A DNA stretch of 64,000 nt from Crossaster papposus (Eukaryota; Echinodermata; Asteroidea; Velatida; Solasteridae), in NCBI GenBank assembly GCA_037893245.1, contig JBAIAA010000013.1, forward strand, positions 682,001 to 746,000, given 5' to 3'. The position numbers and the translations under genes are program-made. Under the pieces are notes generated by a model. It saw only the letters and a list, made by a program, of their open reading frames with translations, searched no databases and was not told the DNA's origin. Below are positions 33,053-46,549 of the stretch, in pieces; position 1 is the stretch's first letter; each line of letters opens with the position of its first letter.

Positions 33053-33782
33053 ACAAGTTTTTGGTATGACATGAGGTACTCGACTCGGAGTGACAAAGTA
33101 GACACTTTCTTGGTCAGTACCCGAGAGTTTGGTTGACCACAACCTCGGTCTGCTCAGGATAATTATTTCCTTGAAAGTGATTTCATTTTCATTACAAATA
33201 GTTACGCAGAGTGGTGCAGTGGGAAGCGTGATGGGCCCATAACCCAGAGGCCCGAGGACCAAAACCTCGCTCTGCTAAAGAGGTATTTTTGCTTCACTGT
33301 TATTCAAATTTAATAATTATTTTAGAATGTTTTTAGAATGTCTGCTTTTATTTTGTTTGTTGTTTTTCTAAATTTACATGAGGCATGGTGGCGCAGTGGA
33401 AGCTTGCTGGGCCTATAACCCAGAGTGCCGAGGATCAAAACCTCGTTCTGCTGCTAATAAATTTTTGGTATGACTTGAAGTACTCGACTCAGAGTGACAA
33501 AGTAGACCCTTTCTTGGTCAGTAACCGAGAGTTCGGATGATCACAACCTCGGTCTGCTCAGGATAATTTTGTATTTGATAGGGATTTCATTTTCATTAAA
33601 AATAGTTACGCAGAGAAGTGCAGCGGGAGCGTGATGGGCCCATAGCCCAGAGGTCCGAGGACCAAAACCTCGCTTTGCTAACTAGGTATTTTTGCTTCAC
33701 TGCTATTCACATTTAATAAATATTGTAAAATGTTTTTAGAATGTCTGCTTTCATTTTGTTTGCATTTTCTAAATTTACATGA

Positions 33783-33854
33783 GGCATAGTGGCGCAGTTG
33801 AAGCGTGCTGGGCCCATAACCCAGAGGTCCGAGGATCGAAACCTCGCTCTGCTA
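33783..33854 (+). tRNA. U1 iMet-like copy, unit 44
   Basis: Unit 44 is 33382-34183. Intact boxes. U1' is followed by AATTTTTGG rather than AGTTTTTGG. U3 is at 34007-34079. Confidence 0.6.
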
Positions 33855-34585
33855 ACAAGTTTTTGGTATGACATGAGGTACTCGACTCGGAGTGACAAAG
33901 TAGACACTTTCTTGGTCAGTACCCGAGAGTTTGGTTGACCACAACCTCGGTCTGCTCAGGATAATTATTTCCTTGAAAGTGATTTCATTTTCATTACAAA
34001 TAGTTACGCAGAGTGGTGCAGTGGGAAGCGTGATGGGCCCATAACCCAGAGGCCCGAGGACCGAAACCTCGCTCTGCTAAAGAGGTATTTTTGCTTCACT
34101 GTTATTCAAATTTAATAATTATTTTAGAATGTTTTTAGAATGTCTGCTTTTATTTTGTTTGTTGTTTTTCTAAATTTACATGAGGCATGGTGGCGCAGTG
34201 GAAGCTTGCTGGGCCTATAACCCAGAGTGCCGAGGATCAAAACCTCGTTCTGCTGCTAATAAGTTTTTGGTATGACTTGAAGTACTCGACTCAGAGTGAC
34301 AAAGTAGACCCTTTCTTAATCAGTAACCGAGAGTTCGGATGATCACAACCTCGGTCTGCTCAGGATAATTTTGTATTTGATAGGGATTTTATTTTCATTA
34401 AAAATAGTTACGCAGAGTAGTGCAGCGGGAGCGTGATGGGCCCATAGCCCAGAGGTCCGAGGACCAAAACCTCGCTTTGCTAACTAGGTATTTTTGCTTC
34501 ACTGCTATTCACATTTAATAAATATTGTAGAATGTTTTTTAGAATGTCTGATTTCATTTTGTTTGCATTTTCTAAATTTACATAA

Positions 34586-34657
34586 GGCATAGTGGCGCAG
34601 TTGAAGCGTGCTGGGCCCATAATCTAGAGGTCCGAGGATCGAAACCTCGCTCTGCTA
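34586..34657 (+). tRNA. U1 iMet-like copy, unit 45
   Basis: Unit 45 is 34184-34986. Anticodon-stem 3' strand reads TCTAG; pairing with CTGGG survives through two G-T wobbles. Flank CATAAGG. U3 is at 34810-34882. Confidence 0.5.
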
Positions 34658-35387
34658 ACAAGTTTTTGGTATGACATGAGGTACTCGACTCGGAGTGACA
34701 AAGTAGACACTTTCTTGGTCAGTACCCGAGAGTTTGGTTGACCACAACCTCGGTCTGCTCAGGATAATTATTTCCTTGAAAGTGATTTCATTTTCATTAC
34801 AAATAGTTACGCAGAGTGGTGCAGTGGGAAGCGTGATGGGCCCATAACCCAGAGGCCCGAGGACCGAAACCTCGCTCTGCTAAAGAGGTATTTTTGCTTC
34901 ACTGTTATTCAAATTTAATAATTATTTTAGAATGTTTTTAGAATGTCTGCTTTTATTTTGTTTGTTGTTTTTCTAAATTTACATGAGGCATGGTGGCGCA
35001 GTGGAAGCTTGCTGGGCCTATAACCCAGAGTGCCGAGGATCAAAACCTCGTTCTGCTGCTAATAAGTTGTTGGTATGACTTGAAGTACTCGACTCAGAGT
35101 GACAAAGTAGACCCTTTCTTGGTCAGTAACCGAGAGTTCGGATGATCACAACCTCGGTCTGCTCAGGATAATTTTGTATTTGATAGGGATTTCATTTTCA
35201 TTAAAAATAGTTACGCAGAGTAGTGCAGCGGGAGCGTGATGGACCCATAGCCCAGAGGTCCGAGGACCAAAACCTCGCTTTGCTAACTAGGTATTTTTGC
35301 TTCACTGCTACTCACATTTAATAAATATTGTAGAATGTTTTTAGAATGTCTGCTTTCATTTTGTTTGCATTTTCTAAATTTACATGA

Positions 35388-35459
35388 GGCATAGTGGCGC
35401 AGTTGAAGCGTGCTGGGCCCATAACCCAGAGGTCCGAGGATCGAAACCTCGCTCTGCTA
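35388..35459 (+). tRNA. U1 iMet-like copy, unit 46
   Basis: Unit 46 is 34987-35788. Intact boxes. U3 at 35612-35684 has GAATCGTG. Confidence 0.6.
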
Positions 35460-36189
35460 ACAAGTTTTTGGTATGACATGAGGTACTCGACTCGGAGTGA
35501 CAAAGTAGACACTTTCTTGGTCAGTACCCGAGAGTTTGGTTGACCACAACCTCGGTCTGCTCAGGATAATTATTTCCTTGAAAGTGATTTCATTTTCATT
35601 ACAAATAGTTACGCAGAGTGGTGCAGTGGGAATCGTGATGGGCCCATAACCCAGAGGCCCGAGGACCGAAACCTCGCTCTGCTAAAGAGGTATTTTTGCT
35701 TCACTGTTATTCAAATTCAATAATTATTTTAGAATGTTTTTAGAATGTCTGCTTTTATTTTGTTTGTTGTTTTTCTAAATTTACATGAGGCATGGTGGCG
35801 CAGTATAAGCTTGCTGGGCCTATAACCCAGAGTGCCGAGGATCAGAACCTCGTTCTGCTGCTAATACGTTTTTGGTATGACTTGAAGTACTCGACTCAGA
35901 GTCACAAAGTACACCCTTTCTTGGTCAGTAACCGAGAGTTCGGATGATCACAACCTCGGTCTGCTCAGGATAAATTTGTATTTGATAGGGATTTCATTTT
36001 CATTAAAAATAGTTACGCAGAGTAGTGCAGCGGGAGCATGATGGGCCCATAGCCCAGAGGTCCGAGGACCAAAATCTCGCTTTGCTAACTAGGTATTTTT
36101 GCTTCACTGCTATTCACATTTAATAAATATTGTAGAATGTTTTTAAAATGTCTGCTTTCATTTTGTTTGCATTTTCTAAATTTACATGA

Positions 36190-36261
36190 GGCATAGTGGC
36201 GCAGTTGAAGCGTGCTGGGCCCATAACCCAGAGGTTCGAGGATCAAAACCTCGCTCTGCTA
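36190..36261 (+). tRNA. U1 iMet-like copy, unit 47
   Basis: Unit 47 is 35789-36590. T loop ATCAAAA and variable region AGGTT. Its U1' has CAGTATAAGC. U3 is at 36414-36486. Confidence 0.45.
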
Positions 36262-36991
36262 ACAAGTTTTTGGTATGACATGAGGTACTCGACTCGGAGT
36301 GACAAAGTAGACACTTTCTTGGTCAGTACCCGAGAGTTTGGTTGACCACAACCTCGGTCTGCTCAGGATAATTATTTCCTTGAAAGTGATTTCATTTTTA
36401 TTACAAATAGTTACGCAGAGTGGTGCAGTGGGAAGCGTGATGGGCCCATAACCCAGAGGCCCGAGGACCGAAACCTCGCTCTGCTAAAGAGGTATTTTTG
36501 CTTCACTGTTATTCAAATTTAATAATTATTTTAGAATGTTTTTAGAATGTCTGCTTTTATTTTGTTTGTTGTTTTTCTAAATTTACATGAGGCATGGTGG
36601 CGCAGTGGAAGCTTGCTGGGCCTATAACCCAGAGTGCCGAGGATCAAAACCTCGTTCTGCTGCTAATAAGTTTTTGGTATGACTTGAAGTACTCGACTCA
36701 GAGTGACAAAGTAGACCCTTTCTTAGTCAGTAACCGAGAGTTCGGATGATCACAACCTCGGTCTGCTCAGGATTAATTTGTATTTGATAGGGATTTCATT
36801 TTCATTAAAAATAGTTACGCAGAGTAGTGCAGCGGGAGCGTGATGGGCCCATAGCCCAGAGGTCCGAGGACCAAAATTTCGCTTTGCTAACTAGGTATTT
36901 TTGCTTCACTGCTATTCACATTTAATAAATATTGTAGAATGTTTTTAGAATGTCTGCTTTCATTTTGTTTGCATTTTCTAAATTTACATGA

Positions 36992-37063
36992 GGCATAGTG
37001 GCGCAGTTGAAGCGTGCTGGGCCCATAACCCAGAGGTCCGAGGATCGAAACGTCGCTCTGCTA
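36992..37063 (+). tRNA. U1 iMet-like copy, unit 48
   Basis: Unit 48 is 36591-37392. T stem ends CGTCG, one G-G mismatch. U3 is at 37216-37288. Confidence 0.48.
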
Positions 37064-37793
37064 ACAAGTTTTTGGTATGACATGAGGTACTCGACTCGGA
37101 GTGACAAAGTAGACACTTTCTTGGTCAGTACCCAAGAGTTTGGTTGACCACAACCTCGGTCTGCTCAGGATAATTATTTCCTTGAAAGTGATTTCATTTT
37201 CATTACAAATAGTTACGCAGAGTGGTGCAGTGGGAAGCGTGATGGGCCCATAACCCAGAGGCCCGAGGACCGAAACCTCGCTCTGCTAAAGAGGTATTTT
37301 TGCTTCACTGTTATTCAAATTTAATAATTATTTTAGAATGTTTTTAGAATGTCTGCTTTTATTTTGTTTGTTGTTTTTCTAAATTTACATGAGGCATGGT
37401 GGCGCAGTGGAAGCTTGCTGGGCCTATAACCCAGAGTGCCGAGGATCAAAACCTCGTTCTGCTGCTAATAAGTTTTTGGTATGACTTGAAGTACTCGACT
37501 CAGAGTGACAAAGTAGACCCTTTCTTAGTCAGTAACCGAGAGTTCGGATGATCACAACCTCGGTCTGCTCAGGATTAATTTGTATTTGATAGGGATTTCA
37601 TTTTCATTAAAAATAGTTACGCAGAGTAGTGCAGCGGGAGCGTGATGGGCCCATAGCCCAGAGGTCCGAGGACCAAAATCTCGCTTTGCTAACTAGGTAT
37701 TTTTGCTTCACTGCTATTCACATTTAATAAATATTGTAGAATGTTTTTAGAATGTCTGCTTTCATTTTGTTTGCATTTTCTAAATTTACATGA

Positions 37794-37865
37794 GGAATAG
37801 TGGCACAGTTGAAGCGTGCTGGGCCCATAACCCAGAGGTCCGAGGATCGAAACCTCGCTCTGCTA
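37794..37865 (+). pseudogene. U1 iMet-like copy, unit 49
   Basis: Unit 49 is 37393-38194. Acceptor GGAATAG and A box GGCACAG are both altered; the T arm is intact. U3 is at 38018-38090. Confidence 0.5.
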
Positions 37866-38594
37866 ACAAGTTTTTGGTATGACATGAGGTACTCGACTCG
37901 GAGTGACAAAGTAGACACTTTCTTGGTCAGTACCAAAGAGTTTGGTTGACCACAACCTCGGTCTGCTCAGGATAATTATTTCCTTGAAAGTGATTTCATT
38001 TTCATTACAAATAGTTACGCAGAGTGGTGCAGTGGGAAGCGTGATGGGCCCATAACCCAGAGGCCCGAGGACCGAAACCTCGCTCTGCTAAAGAGTCATT
38101 TTTGCTTCACTGTTATTCAAATTTAATAATTATTTTAGAATGTTTTTAGAATGTCTGCTTTTATTTTGTTTGTTGTTTTTCTAAATTTACATGAGGCATG
38201 GTGGCGCAGTGGAAGCTTGCTGGGCCTATAACCCAGAGTGCCGAGGATCAAAACCTCGTTCTGCTGCTAATAAGTTTTGGTATGACTTGAAGTACTCGAC
38301 TCAGAGTGACAAAGTAGACCCTTTCTTGGTCAGTAACCGAGAGTTTGGATGATCACAACCTCGGTCTGTTCAGGATAATTTTGTATTTGATAGGGATTTC
38401 ATTTTCATTAAAAATAGTTACGCAGAGTAGTGCAGCGGGAGCGTGATGGACCCATAGCCCAGAGGTCCGAGGACCAAAACCTCGCTTTGCTAACTAGGTA
38501 TTTTAGCTTCACTGCTATTCACATTTAATAAATATTGTAGAATGTTTTTAGAATGTCTGCGTTAATTTTGTTTGCATTTTCTAAATTTACATGA

Positions 38595-38666
38595 GGCATA
38601 GTGGCGCAGTTGAAGCGTGCTGGGCCCATAACCCAGAGGTCCGAGGATCGAAACCTCGCTCTGCTA
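38595..38666 (+). tRNA. U1 iMet-like copy, unit 50
   Basis: Unit 50 is 38195-38995. Body intact. The run after U1' is T4 here. U2 ends CCTCGCTCTGCTC, shared with unit 52. U3 is at 38819-38891. Confidence 0.58.
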
Positions 38667-39396
38667 ACAAGTTTTTGGTATTACATGAGGTACTCGACTC
38701 GGAGTGACAAAGTAGACACTTTCTTGGTCAGTACCCGAGAGTTTGGTTGACCACAACCTCGCTCTGCTCAGGATAATTATTTCCTTGAAAGTGATTTCAT
38801 TTTCATTACAAATAGTTACGCAGAGTGGTGCAGTGGGAAGCGTGATGGGCCCATAACCCAGAGGCCCGAGGACCGAAACCTCGCTCTGCTAAAGAGGTAT
38901 TTTTGCTTCACTGTTATTCAAATTTAATAATTATTTTAGAATGTTTTTAGAATGTCTGCTTTTATTTTGTTTGTTGTTTTTCTAAATTTACATGAGGCAT
39001 GGTGGCGCAGTGGAAGCTTGCTGGGCCTATAACCCAGAGTGCCGAGGATCAAAACCTCGTTTTGCTGCTAATAAGTTTTTGGTATGACTTGAAGTACTCG
39101 ACTCAGAGTGACAAAGTAGACCCTTTCTTGGTCAGTAACCGAGAGTTCGGATGATCACAACCTCGGTCTGCTCAGGATAATTTTGTATTTGATAGGGATT
39201 TCATTTTCATTAAAAATAGTTACGCAGAGTAGTGCAGCGGGAGCGTGATGGGCCCATAGCCCAGAGGTCCGAGGACCAAAACCTCGCTTTGCTAACTAGG
39301 TATTTTTGCTTCACTGCTATTCACATTTAATAAATATTGTGGAATGTTTTTAGAATGTCTGCTTTCATTTTGTTTGCATTTTCTAAATTTACATGA

Positions 39397-39468
39397 GGCA
39401 TAGTGGCGCAGTTGAAGCGTGCTGGGCCCATAACCCAAAGGTCCGAGGATCGAAACCTCGCTCTGCTA
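39397..39468 (+). tRNA. U1 iMet-like copy, unit 51
   Basis: Unit 51 is 38996-39797. Anticodon stem ends CCCAA, losing its outer pair; upstream GTGGAATG. The same pair of variants marks units 53, 55, 57, 60 and 66. U3 is at 39621-39693. Confidence 0.5.
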
Positions 39469-40198
39469 ACAAGTTTTTGGTATGACATGAGGTACTCGAC
39501 TCGGAGTGACAAAGTAGACACTTTCTTGGTCAGTACCCGAGAGTTTGGTTGACCACAACCTCGGTCTGCTCAGGATAATTATTTCCTTGAAAGTGATTTC
39601 ATTTTTATTACAAATAGTTACGCAGAGTGGTGCAGTGGGAAGCGTGATGGGCCCATAACCCAGAGGCCCGAGGACCGAAACCTCGCTCTGCTAAAGAGGT
39701 ATTTTTGCTTCACTGTTATTCAAATTTAATAATTATTTTAGAATGTTTTTAGAATGTCTGCTTTTATTTTGTTTGTTGTTTTTCTAAATTTACATGAGGC
39801 ATGTTGGCGCAGTGGAAGCTTGCTGGGCCTATAACCCAGAGTGCCGAGGATCAAAACCTCGTTCTGCTGCTAATAAGTTTTTGGTATGACTTGAAGTACT
39901 CGACTCAGAGTGACAAAGTAGACCCTTTCTTGGTCAGTAACCGAGAGTTTGGATGATCACAACCTCGGTCTGTTCAGGATAATTTTGTATTTGATAGGGA
40001 TTTCATTTTCATTAAAAATAGTTACGCAGAGTAGTGCAGCGGGAGCGTGATGGACCCATAGCCCAGAGGTCCGAGGACCAAAACCTCGCTTTGCTAACTA
40101 GGTATTTTAGCTTCACTGCTATTCACATTTAATAAATATTGTAGAATGTTTTTAGAATGTCTGCGTTCATTTTGTTTGCATTTTCTAAATTTACATGA

Positions 40199-40270
40199 GG
40201 CATAGTGGCGCAGTTGAAGCGTGCTGGGCCCATAACCCAGAGGTCCGAGGATCGAAACCTCGCTCTGCTA
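40199..40270 (+). tRNA. U1 iMet-like copy, unit 52
   Basis: Unit 52 is 39798-40599, a copy of unit 50. Body intact. U3 is at 40423-40495. Confidence 0.58.
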
Positions 40271-41000
40271 ACAAGTTTTTGGTATGACATGAGGTACTCG
40301 ACTCGGAGTGACAAAGTAGACACTTTCTTGGTCAGTACCCGAGAGTTTGGTTGACCACAACCTCGCTCTGCTCAGGATAATTATTTCCTTGAAAGTGATT
40401 TCATTTTCATTACAAATAGTTACGCAGAGTGGTGCAGTGGGAAGCGTGATGGGCCCATAACCCAGAGGCCCGAGGACCGAAACCTCGCTCTGCTAAAGAG
40501 GTATTTTTGCTTCACTGTTATTCAAATTTAATAATTATTTTAGAATGTTTTTAGAATGTCTGCTTTTATTTTGTTTGTTGTTTTTCTAAATTTACATGAG
40601 GCATGGTGGCGCAGTGGAAGCTTGCTGGGCCTATAACCCAGAGTGCCGAGGATCAAAACCTCGTTTTGCTGCTAATAAGTTTTTGGTATGACTTGAAGTA
40701 CTCGACTCAGAGTGACAAAGTAGACCCTTTCTTGGTCAGTAACAGAGAGTTCGGATGATCACAACCTCGGTCTGCTCAGGATAATTTTGTATTTGATAGG
40801 GATTTCATTTTCATTAAAAATAGTTACGCAGAGTAGTGCAGCGGGAGCGTGATGGGCCCATAGCCCAGAGGTCCGAGGACCAAAACCTCGCTTTGCTAAC
40901 TAGGTATTTTTGCTTCACTGCTATTCACATTTAATAAATATTGTGGAATGTTTTTAGAATGTCTGCTTTCATTTTGTTTGCATTTTCTAAATTTACATGA

Positions 41001-41072
41001 GGCATAGTGGCGCAGTTGAAGCGTGCTGGGCCCATAACCCAAAGGTCCGAGGATCGAAACCTCGCTCTGCTA
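41001..41072 (+). tRNA. U1 iMet-like copy, unit 53
   Basis: Unit 53 is 40600-41401, a copy of unit 51 (CCCAA). U3 is at 41225-41297. Confidence 0.5.
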
Positions 41073-41802
41073 ACAAGTTTTTGGTATGACATGAGGTACT
41101 CGACTCGGAGTGACAAAGTAGACACTTTCTTGGTCAGTACCCGAGAGTTTGGTTGACCACAACCTCGGTCTGCTCAGGATAATTATTTCCTTGAAAGTGA
41201 TTTCATTTTTATTACAAATAGTTACGCAGAGTGGTGCAGTGGGAAGCGTGATGGGCCCATAACCCAGAGGCCCGAGGACCGAAACCTCGCTCTGCTAAAG
41301 AGGTATTTTTGCTTCACTGTTATTCAAATTTAATAATTATTTTAGAATGTTTTTAGAATGTCTGCTTTTATTTTGTTTGTTGTTTTTCTAAATTTACATG
41401 AGGCATGTTGGCGCAGTGGAAGCTTGCTGGGCCTATAACCCAGAGTGCCGAGGATCAAAACCTCGTTCTGCTGCTAATAAGTTTTTGGTATGACTTGAAG
41501 TACTCGACTCAGAGTGACAAAGTAGACCCTTTCTTAGTCAGTAACCGAGAGTTCGGATGATCACAACCTCGGTCTGCTCAGGATTAATTTGTATTTGATA
41601 GGGATTTCATTTTCATTAAAAATAGTTACGCAGAGTAGTGCAGCGGGAGCGTGATGGGCCCATAGCCCAGAGGTCCGAGGACCAAAACCTCGCTTTGCTA
41701 ACTAGGTATTTTTGCTTCACTGCTATTCACATTTAATAAATATTGTAGAATGTTTTTAGAATGTCTGCTTTCATTTTGTTTGCATTTTCTAAATTTACAT
41801 GA

Positions 41803-41874
41803 GGCATAGTGGCGCAGTTGAAGCGTGCTGGGCCCATAACCCAGAGGTCCGAGGATCGAAACCTCGCTCTGCTA
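41803..41874 (+). tRNA. U1 iMet-like copy, unit 54
   Basis: Unit 54 is 41402-42182 (781 bp). U1 intact; the next U2 lacks 22 bp. U3 at 42005-42077 is followed by a U3'-type spacer. Confidence 0.58.
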
Positions 41875-42583
41875 ACAAGTTTTTGGTATGACATGAGGTA
41901 CTCGACTCGGAGTGACAAAGTATAAACTTTCTTGGTCAGTAACCTCGGTCTGCTCAGGATAATTATTTCCTTGAAAGTGATTTCATTTTCATTACAAATA
42001 GTTACGCAGAGTGGTGCAGTGGGAAGCGTGATGGGCCCATAACCCAGAGGCCCGAGGACCGAAACCTCGCTCTGCTAACTAGGTATTTTTGCTTCACTGC
42101 TATTCACATTTAATAAAATATTGTAGAATGTTTTTAGAATGTCTGCTTTTATTTTGTTTGTTGTTTTTCTAAATTTACATGAGGCATGGTGGCGCAGTAT
42201 AAGCTTGCTGGGCCTATAACCCAGAGTGCCGAGGATCAAAACCTCGTTTTGCTGCTAATAAGTTGTTGGTATGACTTGAAGTACTCGACTCAGAGTGACA
42301 AAGTAGACCCTTTCTTGGTCAGTAACCGAGAGTTCGGATGATCACAACCTCGGTCTGCTCAGGATAATTTTGTATTTGATAGGGATTTCATTTTCATTAA
42401 AAATAGTTACGCAGAGTAGTGCAGCGGGAGCGTGATGGGCCCATAGCCCAGAGGTCCGAGGACCAAAACCTCGCTTTGCTAACTAGGTATTTTTGCTTCA
42501 CTGCTATTCACATTTAATAAATATTGTGGAATGTTTTTAGAATGTCTGCTTTCATTTTGTTTGCATTTTCTAAATTTACATGA

Positions 42584-42655
42584 GGCATAGTGGCGCAGTT
42601 GAAGCGTGCTGGGCCCATAACCCAAAGGTCCGAGGATCGAAACCTCGCTCTGCTA
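42584..42655 (+). tRNA. U1 iMet-like copy, unit 55
   Basis: Unit 55 is 42183-42984. CCCAA variant. U1' has CAGTATAAGC and TTGTT instead of T5 after it. U3 is at 42808-42880. Confidence 0.5.
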
Positions 42656-43385
42656 ACAAGTTTTTGGTATGACATGAGGTACTCGACTCGGAGTGACAAA
42701 GTAGACACTTTCTTGGTCAGTACCCGAGAGTTTGGTTGACCACAACCTCGGTCTGCTCAGGATAATTATTTCCTTGAAAGTGATTTCATTTTTATTACAA
42801 ATAGTTACGCAGAGTGGTGCAGTGGGAAGCGTGATGGGCCCATAACCCAGAGGCCCGAGGACCGAAACCTCGCTCTGCTAAAGAGGTATTTTTGCTTCAC
42901 TGTTATTCAAATTTAATAATTATTTTAGAATGTTTTTAGAATGTCTGCTTTTATTTTGTTTGTTGTTTTTCTAAATTTACATGAGGCATGGTGGCGCAGT
43001 GGAAGCTTGCTGGGCCTATAACCCAGAGTGCCGAGGATCAAAACCTCGTTCTGCTGCTAATAAGTTTTTGGTATGACTTGAAGTACTCGACTCAGAGTGA
43101 CAAAGTAGACCCTTTCTTAGTCAGTAACCGAGAGTTCGGATGATCACAACCTCGGTCTGCTCAGGATTAATTTGTATTTGATAGGGATTTCATTTTCATT
43201 AAAAATAGTTACGCAGAGTAGTGCAGCGGGAGCGTGATGGGCCCATAGCCCAGAGGTCCGAGGACCAAAACCTCGCTTTGCTAACTAGGTATTTTTGCTT
43301 CACTGCTATTCACATTTAATAAATATTGTAGAATGTTTTTAGAATGTCTGCTTTCATTTTGTTTGCATTTTCTAAATTTACATGA

Positions 43386-43457
43386 GGCATAGTGGCGCAG
43401 TTGAAGCGTGCTGGGCCCATAACCCAGAGGTCCGAGGATCGAAACCTCGCTCTGCTA
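43386..43457 (+). tRNA. U1 iMet-like copy, unit 56
   Basis: Unit 56 is 42985-43764 (780 bp), a copy of unit 54 with the same 22-bp loss in U2. U3 is at 43588-43660. Confidence 0.58.
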
Positions 43458-44165
43458 ACAAGTTTTTGGTATGACATGAGGTACTCGACTCGGAGTGACA
43501 AAGTATAAACTTTCTTGGTCAGTAACCTCGGTCTGCTCAGGATAATTATTTCCTTGAAAGTGATTTCATTTTCATTACAAATAGTTACGCAGAGTGGTGC
43601 AGTGGGAAGCGTGATGGGCCCATAACCCAGAGGCCCGAGGACCGAAACCTCGCTCTGCTAACTAGGTATTTTTGCTTCACTGCTATTCACATTTAATAAA
43701 TATTGTAGAATGTTTTTAGAATGTCTGCTTTTATTTTGTTTGTTGTTTTTCTAAATTTACATGAGGCATGGTGGCGCAGTATAAGCTTGCTGGGCCTATA
43801 ACCCAGAGTGCCGAGGATCAAAACCTCGTTTTGCTGCTAATAAGTTGTTGGTATGACTTGAAGTACTCGACTCAGAGTGACAAAGTAGACCCTTTCTTGG
43901 TCAGTAACCGAGAGTTCGGATGATCACAACCTCGGTCTGCTCAGGATAATTTTGTATTTGATAGGGATTTCATTTTCATTAAAAATAGTTACGCAGAGTA
44001 GTGCAGCGGGAGCGTGATGGGCCCATAGCCCAGAGGTCCGAGGACCAAAACCTCGCTTTGCTAACTAGGTATTTTTGCTTCACTGCTATTCACATTTAAT
44101 AAATATTGTGGAATGTTTTTAGAATGTCTGCTTTCATTTTGTTTGCATTTTCTAAATTTACATGA

Positions 44166-44237
44166 GGCATAGTGGCGCAGTTGAAGCGTGCTGGGCCCAT
44201 AACCCAAAGGTCCGAGGATCGAAACCTCGCTCTGCTA
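44166..44237 (+). tRNA. U1 iMet-like copy, unit 57
   Basis: Unit 57 is 43765-44566, a copy of unit 55 (CCCAA). U3 is at 44390-44462. Confidence 0.5.
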
Positions 44238-44967
44238 ACAAGTTTTTGGTATGACATGAGGTACTCGACTCGGAGTGACAAAGTAGACACTTTCTTGGTC
44301 AGTACCCGAGAGTTTGGTTGACCACAACCTCGGTCTGCTCAGGATAATTATTTCCTTGAAAGTGATTTCATTTTTATTACAAATAGTTACGCAGAGTGGT
44401 GCAGTGGGAAGCGTGATGGGCCCATAACCCAGAGGCCCGAGGACCGAAACCTCGCTCTGCTAAAGAGGTATTTTTGCTTCACTGTTATTCAAATTTAATA
44501 ATTATTTTAGAATGTTTTTAGAATGTCTGCTTTTATTTTGTTTGTTGTTTTTCTAAATTTACATGAGGCATGGTGGCGCAGTGGAAGCTTGCTGGGCCTA
44601 TAACCCAGAGTGCCGAGGATCAAAACCTCGTTCTGCTGCTAATAAGTTTTTGGTATGACTTGAAGTACTCGACTCAGAGTGACAAAGTAGACCCTTTCTT
44701 AGTCAGTAACCGAGAGTTCGGATGATCACAACCTCGGTCTGCTCAGGATTAATTTGTATTTGATAGGGATTTCATTTTCATTAAAAATAGTTACGCAGAG
44801 TAGTGCAGCGGGAGCGTGATGGGCCCATAGCCCAGAGGTCCGAGGACCAAAACCTCGCTTTGCTAACTAGGTATTTTTGCTTCACTGCTATTCACATTTA
44901 ATAAATATTGTAGAATGTTTTTAGAATGTCTGCTTTCATTTTGTTTGCATTTTCTAAATTTACATGA

Positions 44968-45039
44968 GGCATAGTGGCGCAGTTGAAGCGTGCTGGGCCC
45001 ATAACCCAGAGGTCCGAGGATCGAAACCTCGCTCTGCTA
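44968..45039 (+). tRNA. U1 iMet-like copy, unit 58
   Basis: Unit 58 is 44567-45346 (780 bp), the third copy of the unit with the 22-bp loss in U2. U3 is at 45170-45242. Confidence 0.58.
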
Positions 45040-45747
45040 ACAAGTTTTTGGTATGACATGAGGTACTCGACTCGGAGTGACAAAGTATAAACTTTCTTGG
45101 TCAGTAACCTCGGTCTGCTCAGGATAATTATTTCCTTGAAAGTGATTTCATTTTCATTACAAATAGTTACGCAGAGTGGTGCAGTGGGAAGCGTGATGGG
45201 CCCATAACCCAGAGGCCCGAGGACCGAAACCTCGCTCTGCTAACTAGGTATTTTTGCTTCACTGCTATTCACATTTAATAAATATTGTAGAATGTTTTTA
45301 GAATGTCTGCTTTTATTTTGTTTGTTGTTTTTCTAAATTTACATGAGGCATGGTGGCGCAGTATAAGCTTGCTGGGCCTATAACCCAGAGTGCCGAGGAT
45401 CAAAACCTCGTTCTGCTGCTAATAAGTTTTTGGTATGACTTGAAGTACTCGACTCAGAGTGACAAAGTAGACCCTTTCTTGGTCAGTAACCGAGAGTTCG
45501 GATGATCACAACCTCGGTCTGCTCAGGATAATTTTGTATTTGATAGGGATTTCATTTTCATTAAAAATAGTTACGCAGAGTAGTGCAGCGGGAGCGTGAT
45601 GGGCCCATAGCCCAGAGGTCCGAGGACCAAAACCTCGCTTTGCTAACTAGGTATTTTTGCTTCACTGCTATTCACATTTAATAAATATTGTAGAATGTTT
45701 TTAGAATGTCTGCTTTCATTTTGTTTGCATTTTCTAAATTTACATGA

Positions 45748-45819
45748 GGCATAGTGGCGCAGTTGAAGCGTGCTGGGCCCATAACCCAGAGGTCCGAGGA
45801 TCGAAACCTCGCTCTGCTA
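45748..45819 (+). tRNA. U1 iMet-like copy, unit 59
   Basis: Unit 59 is 45347-46148. Intact boxes. U2 reads CAAGAGTTTGATTG. U3 is at 45972-46044. Confidence 0.6.
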
Positions 45820-46549
45820 ACAAGTTTTTGGTATGACATGAGGTACTCGACTCGGAGTGACAAAGTAGACACTTTCTTGGTCAGTACCCAAGAGTTTGAT
45901 TGACCACAACCTCGGTCTGCTCAGGATAATTATTTCCTTGAAAGTGATTTCATTTTCATTACAAATAGTTACGCAGAGTGGTGCAGTGGGAAGCGTGATG
46001 GGCCCATAACCCAGAGGCCCGAGGACCGAAACCTCGCTCTGCTAAAGAGGTATTTTTGCTTCACTGTTATTCAAATTTAATAATTATTTTAGAATGTTTT
46101 TAGAATGTCTGCTTTTATTTTGTTTGTTGTTTTTCTAAATTTACATGAGGCATGGTGGCGCAGTGGAAGCTTGCTGGGCCTATAACCCAGAGTGCCGAGG
46201 ATCAAAACCTCGTTTTGCTGCTAATAAGTTTTTGGTATGACTTGAAGTACTCGACTCAGAGTGACAAAGTAGACCCTTTCTTGGTCAGTAACCGAGAGTT
46301 CGGATGATCACAACCTCGGTCTGCTCAGGATAATTTTGTATTTGATAGGGATTTCATTTTCATTAAAAATAGTTACGCAGAGTAGTGCAGCGGGAGCGTG
46401 ATGGGCCCATAGCCCAGAGGTCCGAGGACCAAAACCTCGCTTTGCTAACTAGGTATTTTTGCTTCACTGCTATTCACATTTAATAAATATTGTGGAATGT
46501 TTTTAGAATGTCTGCTTTCATTTTGTTTGCATTTTCTAAATTTACATGA

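Larger units (their letters stand above)
41402..45346 (+). repeat. 1582-bp two-unit super-repeat, 2.5 copies
   Basis: A short unit (780/781 bp, U2 lacking 22 bp near 41935, 43518 and 45099) alternates with a full unit (802 bp, CCCAA in U1, TTGTT after U1') as units 54 to 58. The first copy has one extra A in AATAAAATATTG near 42115 that the others lack, so the copies have begun to diverge. Confidence 0.9.

Noticed and set aside
12984..33262. Second minus-strand frame of 67 to 70 codons crossing U2 and U3 in units 17, 27, 29 and 43
   Set aside because: Present in only a few units because of single substitutions; it covers tRNA-derived sequence and spacer and has no conserved start or composition. 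It is a chance frame.
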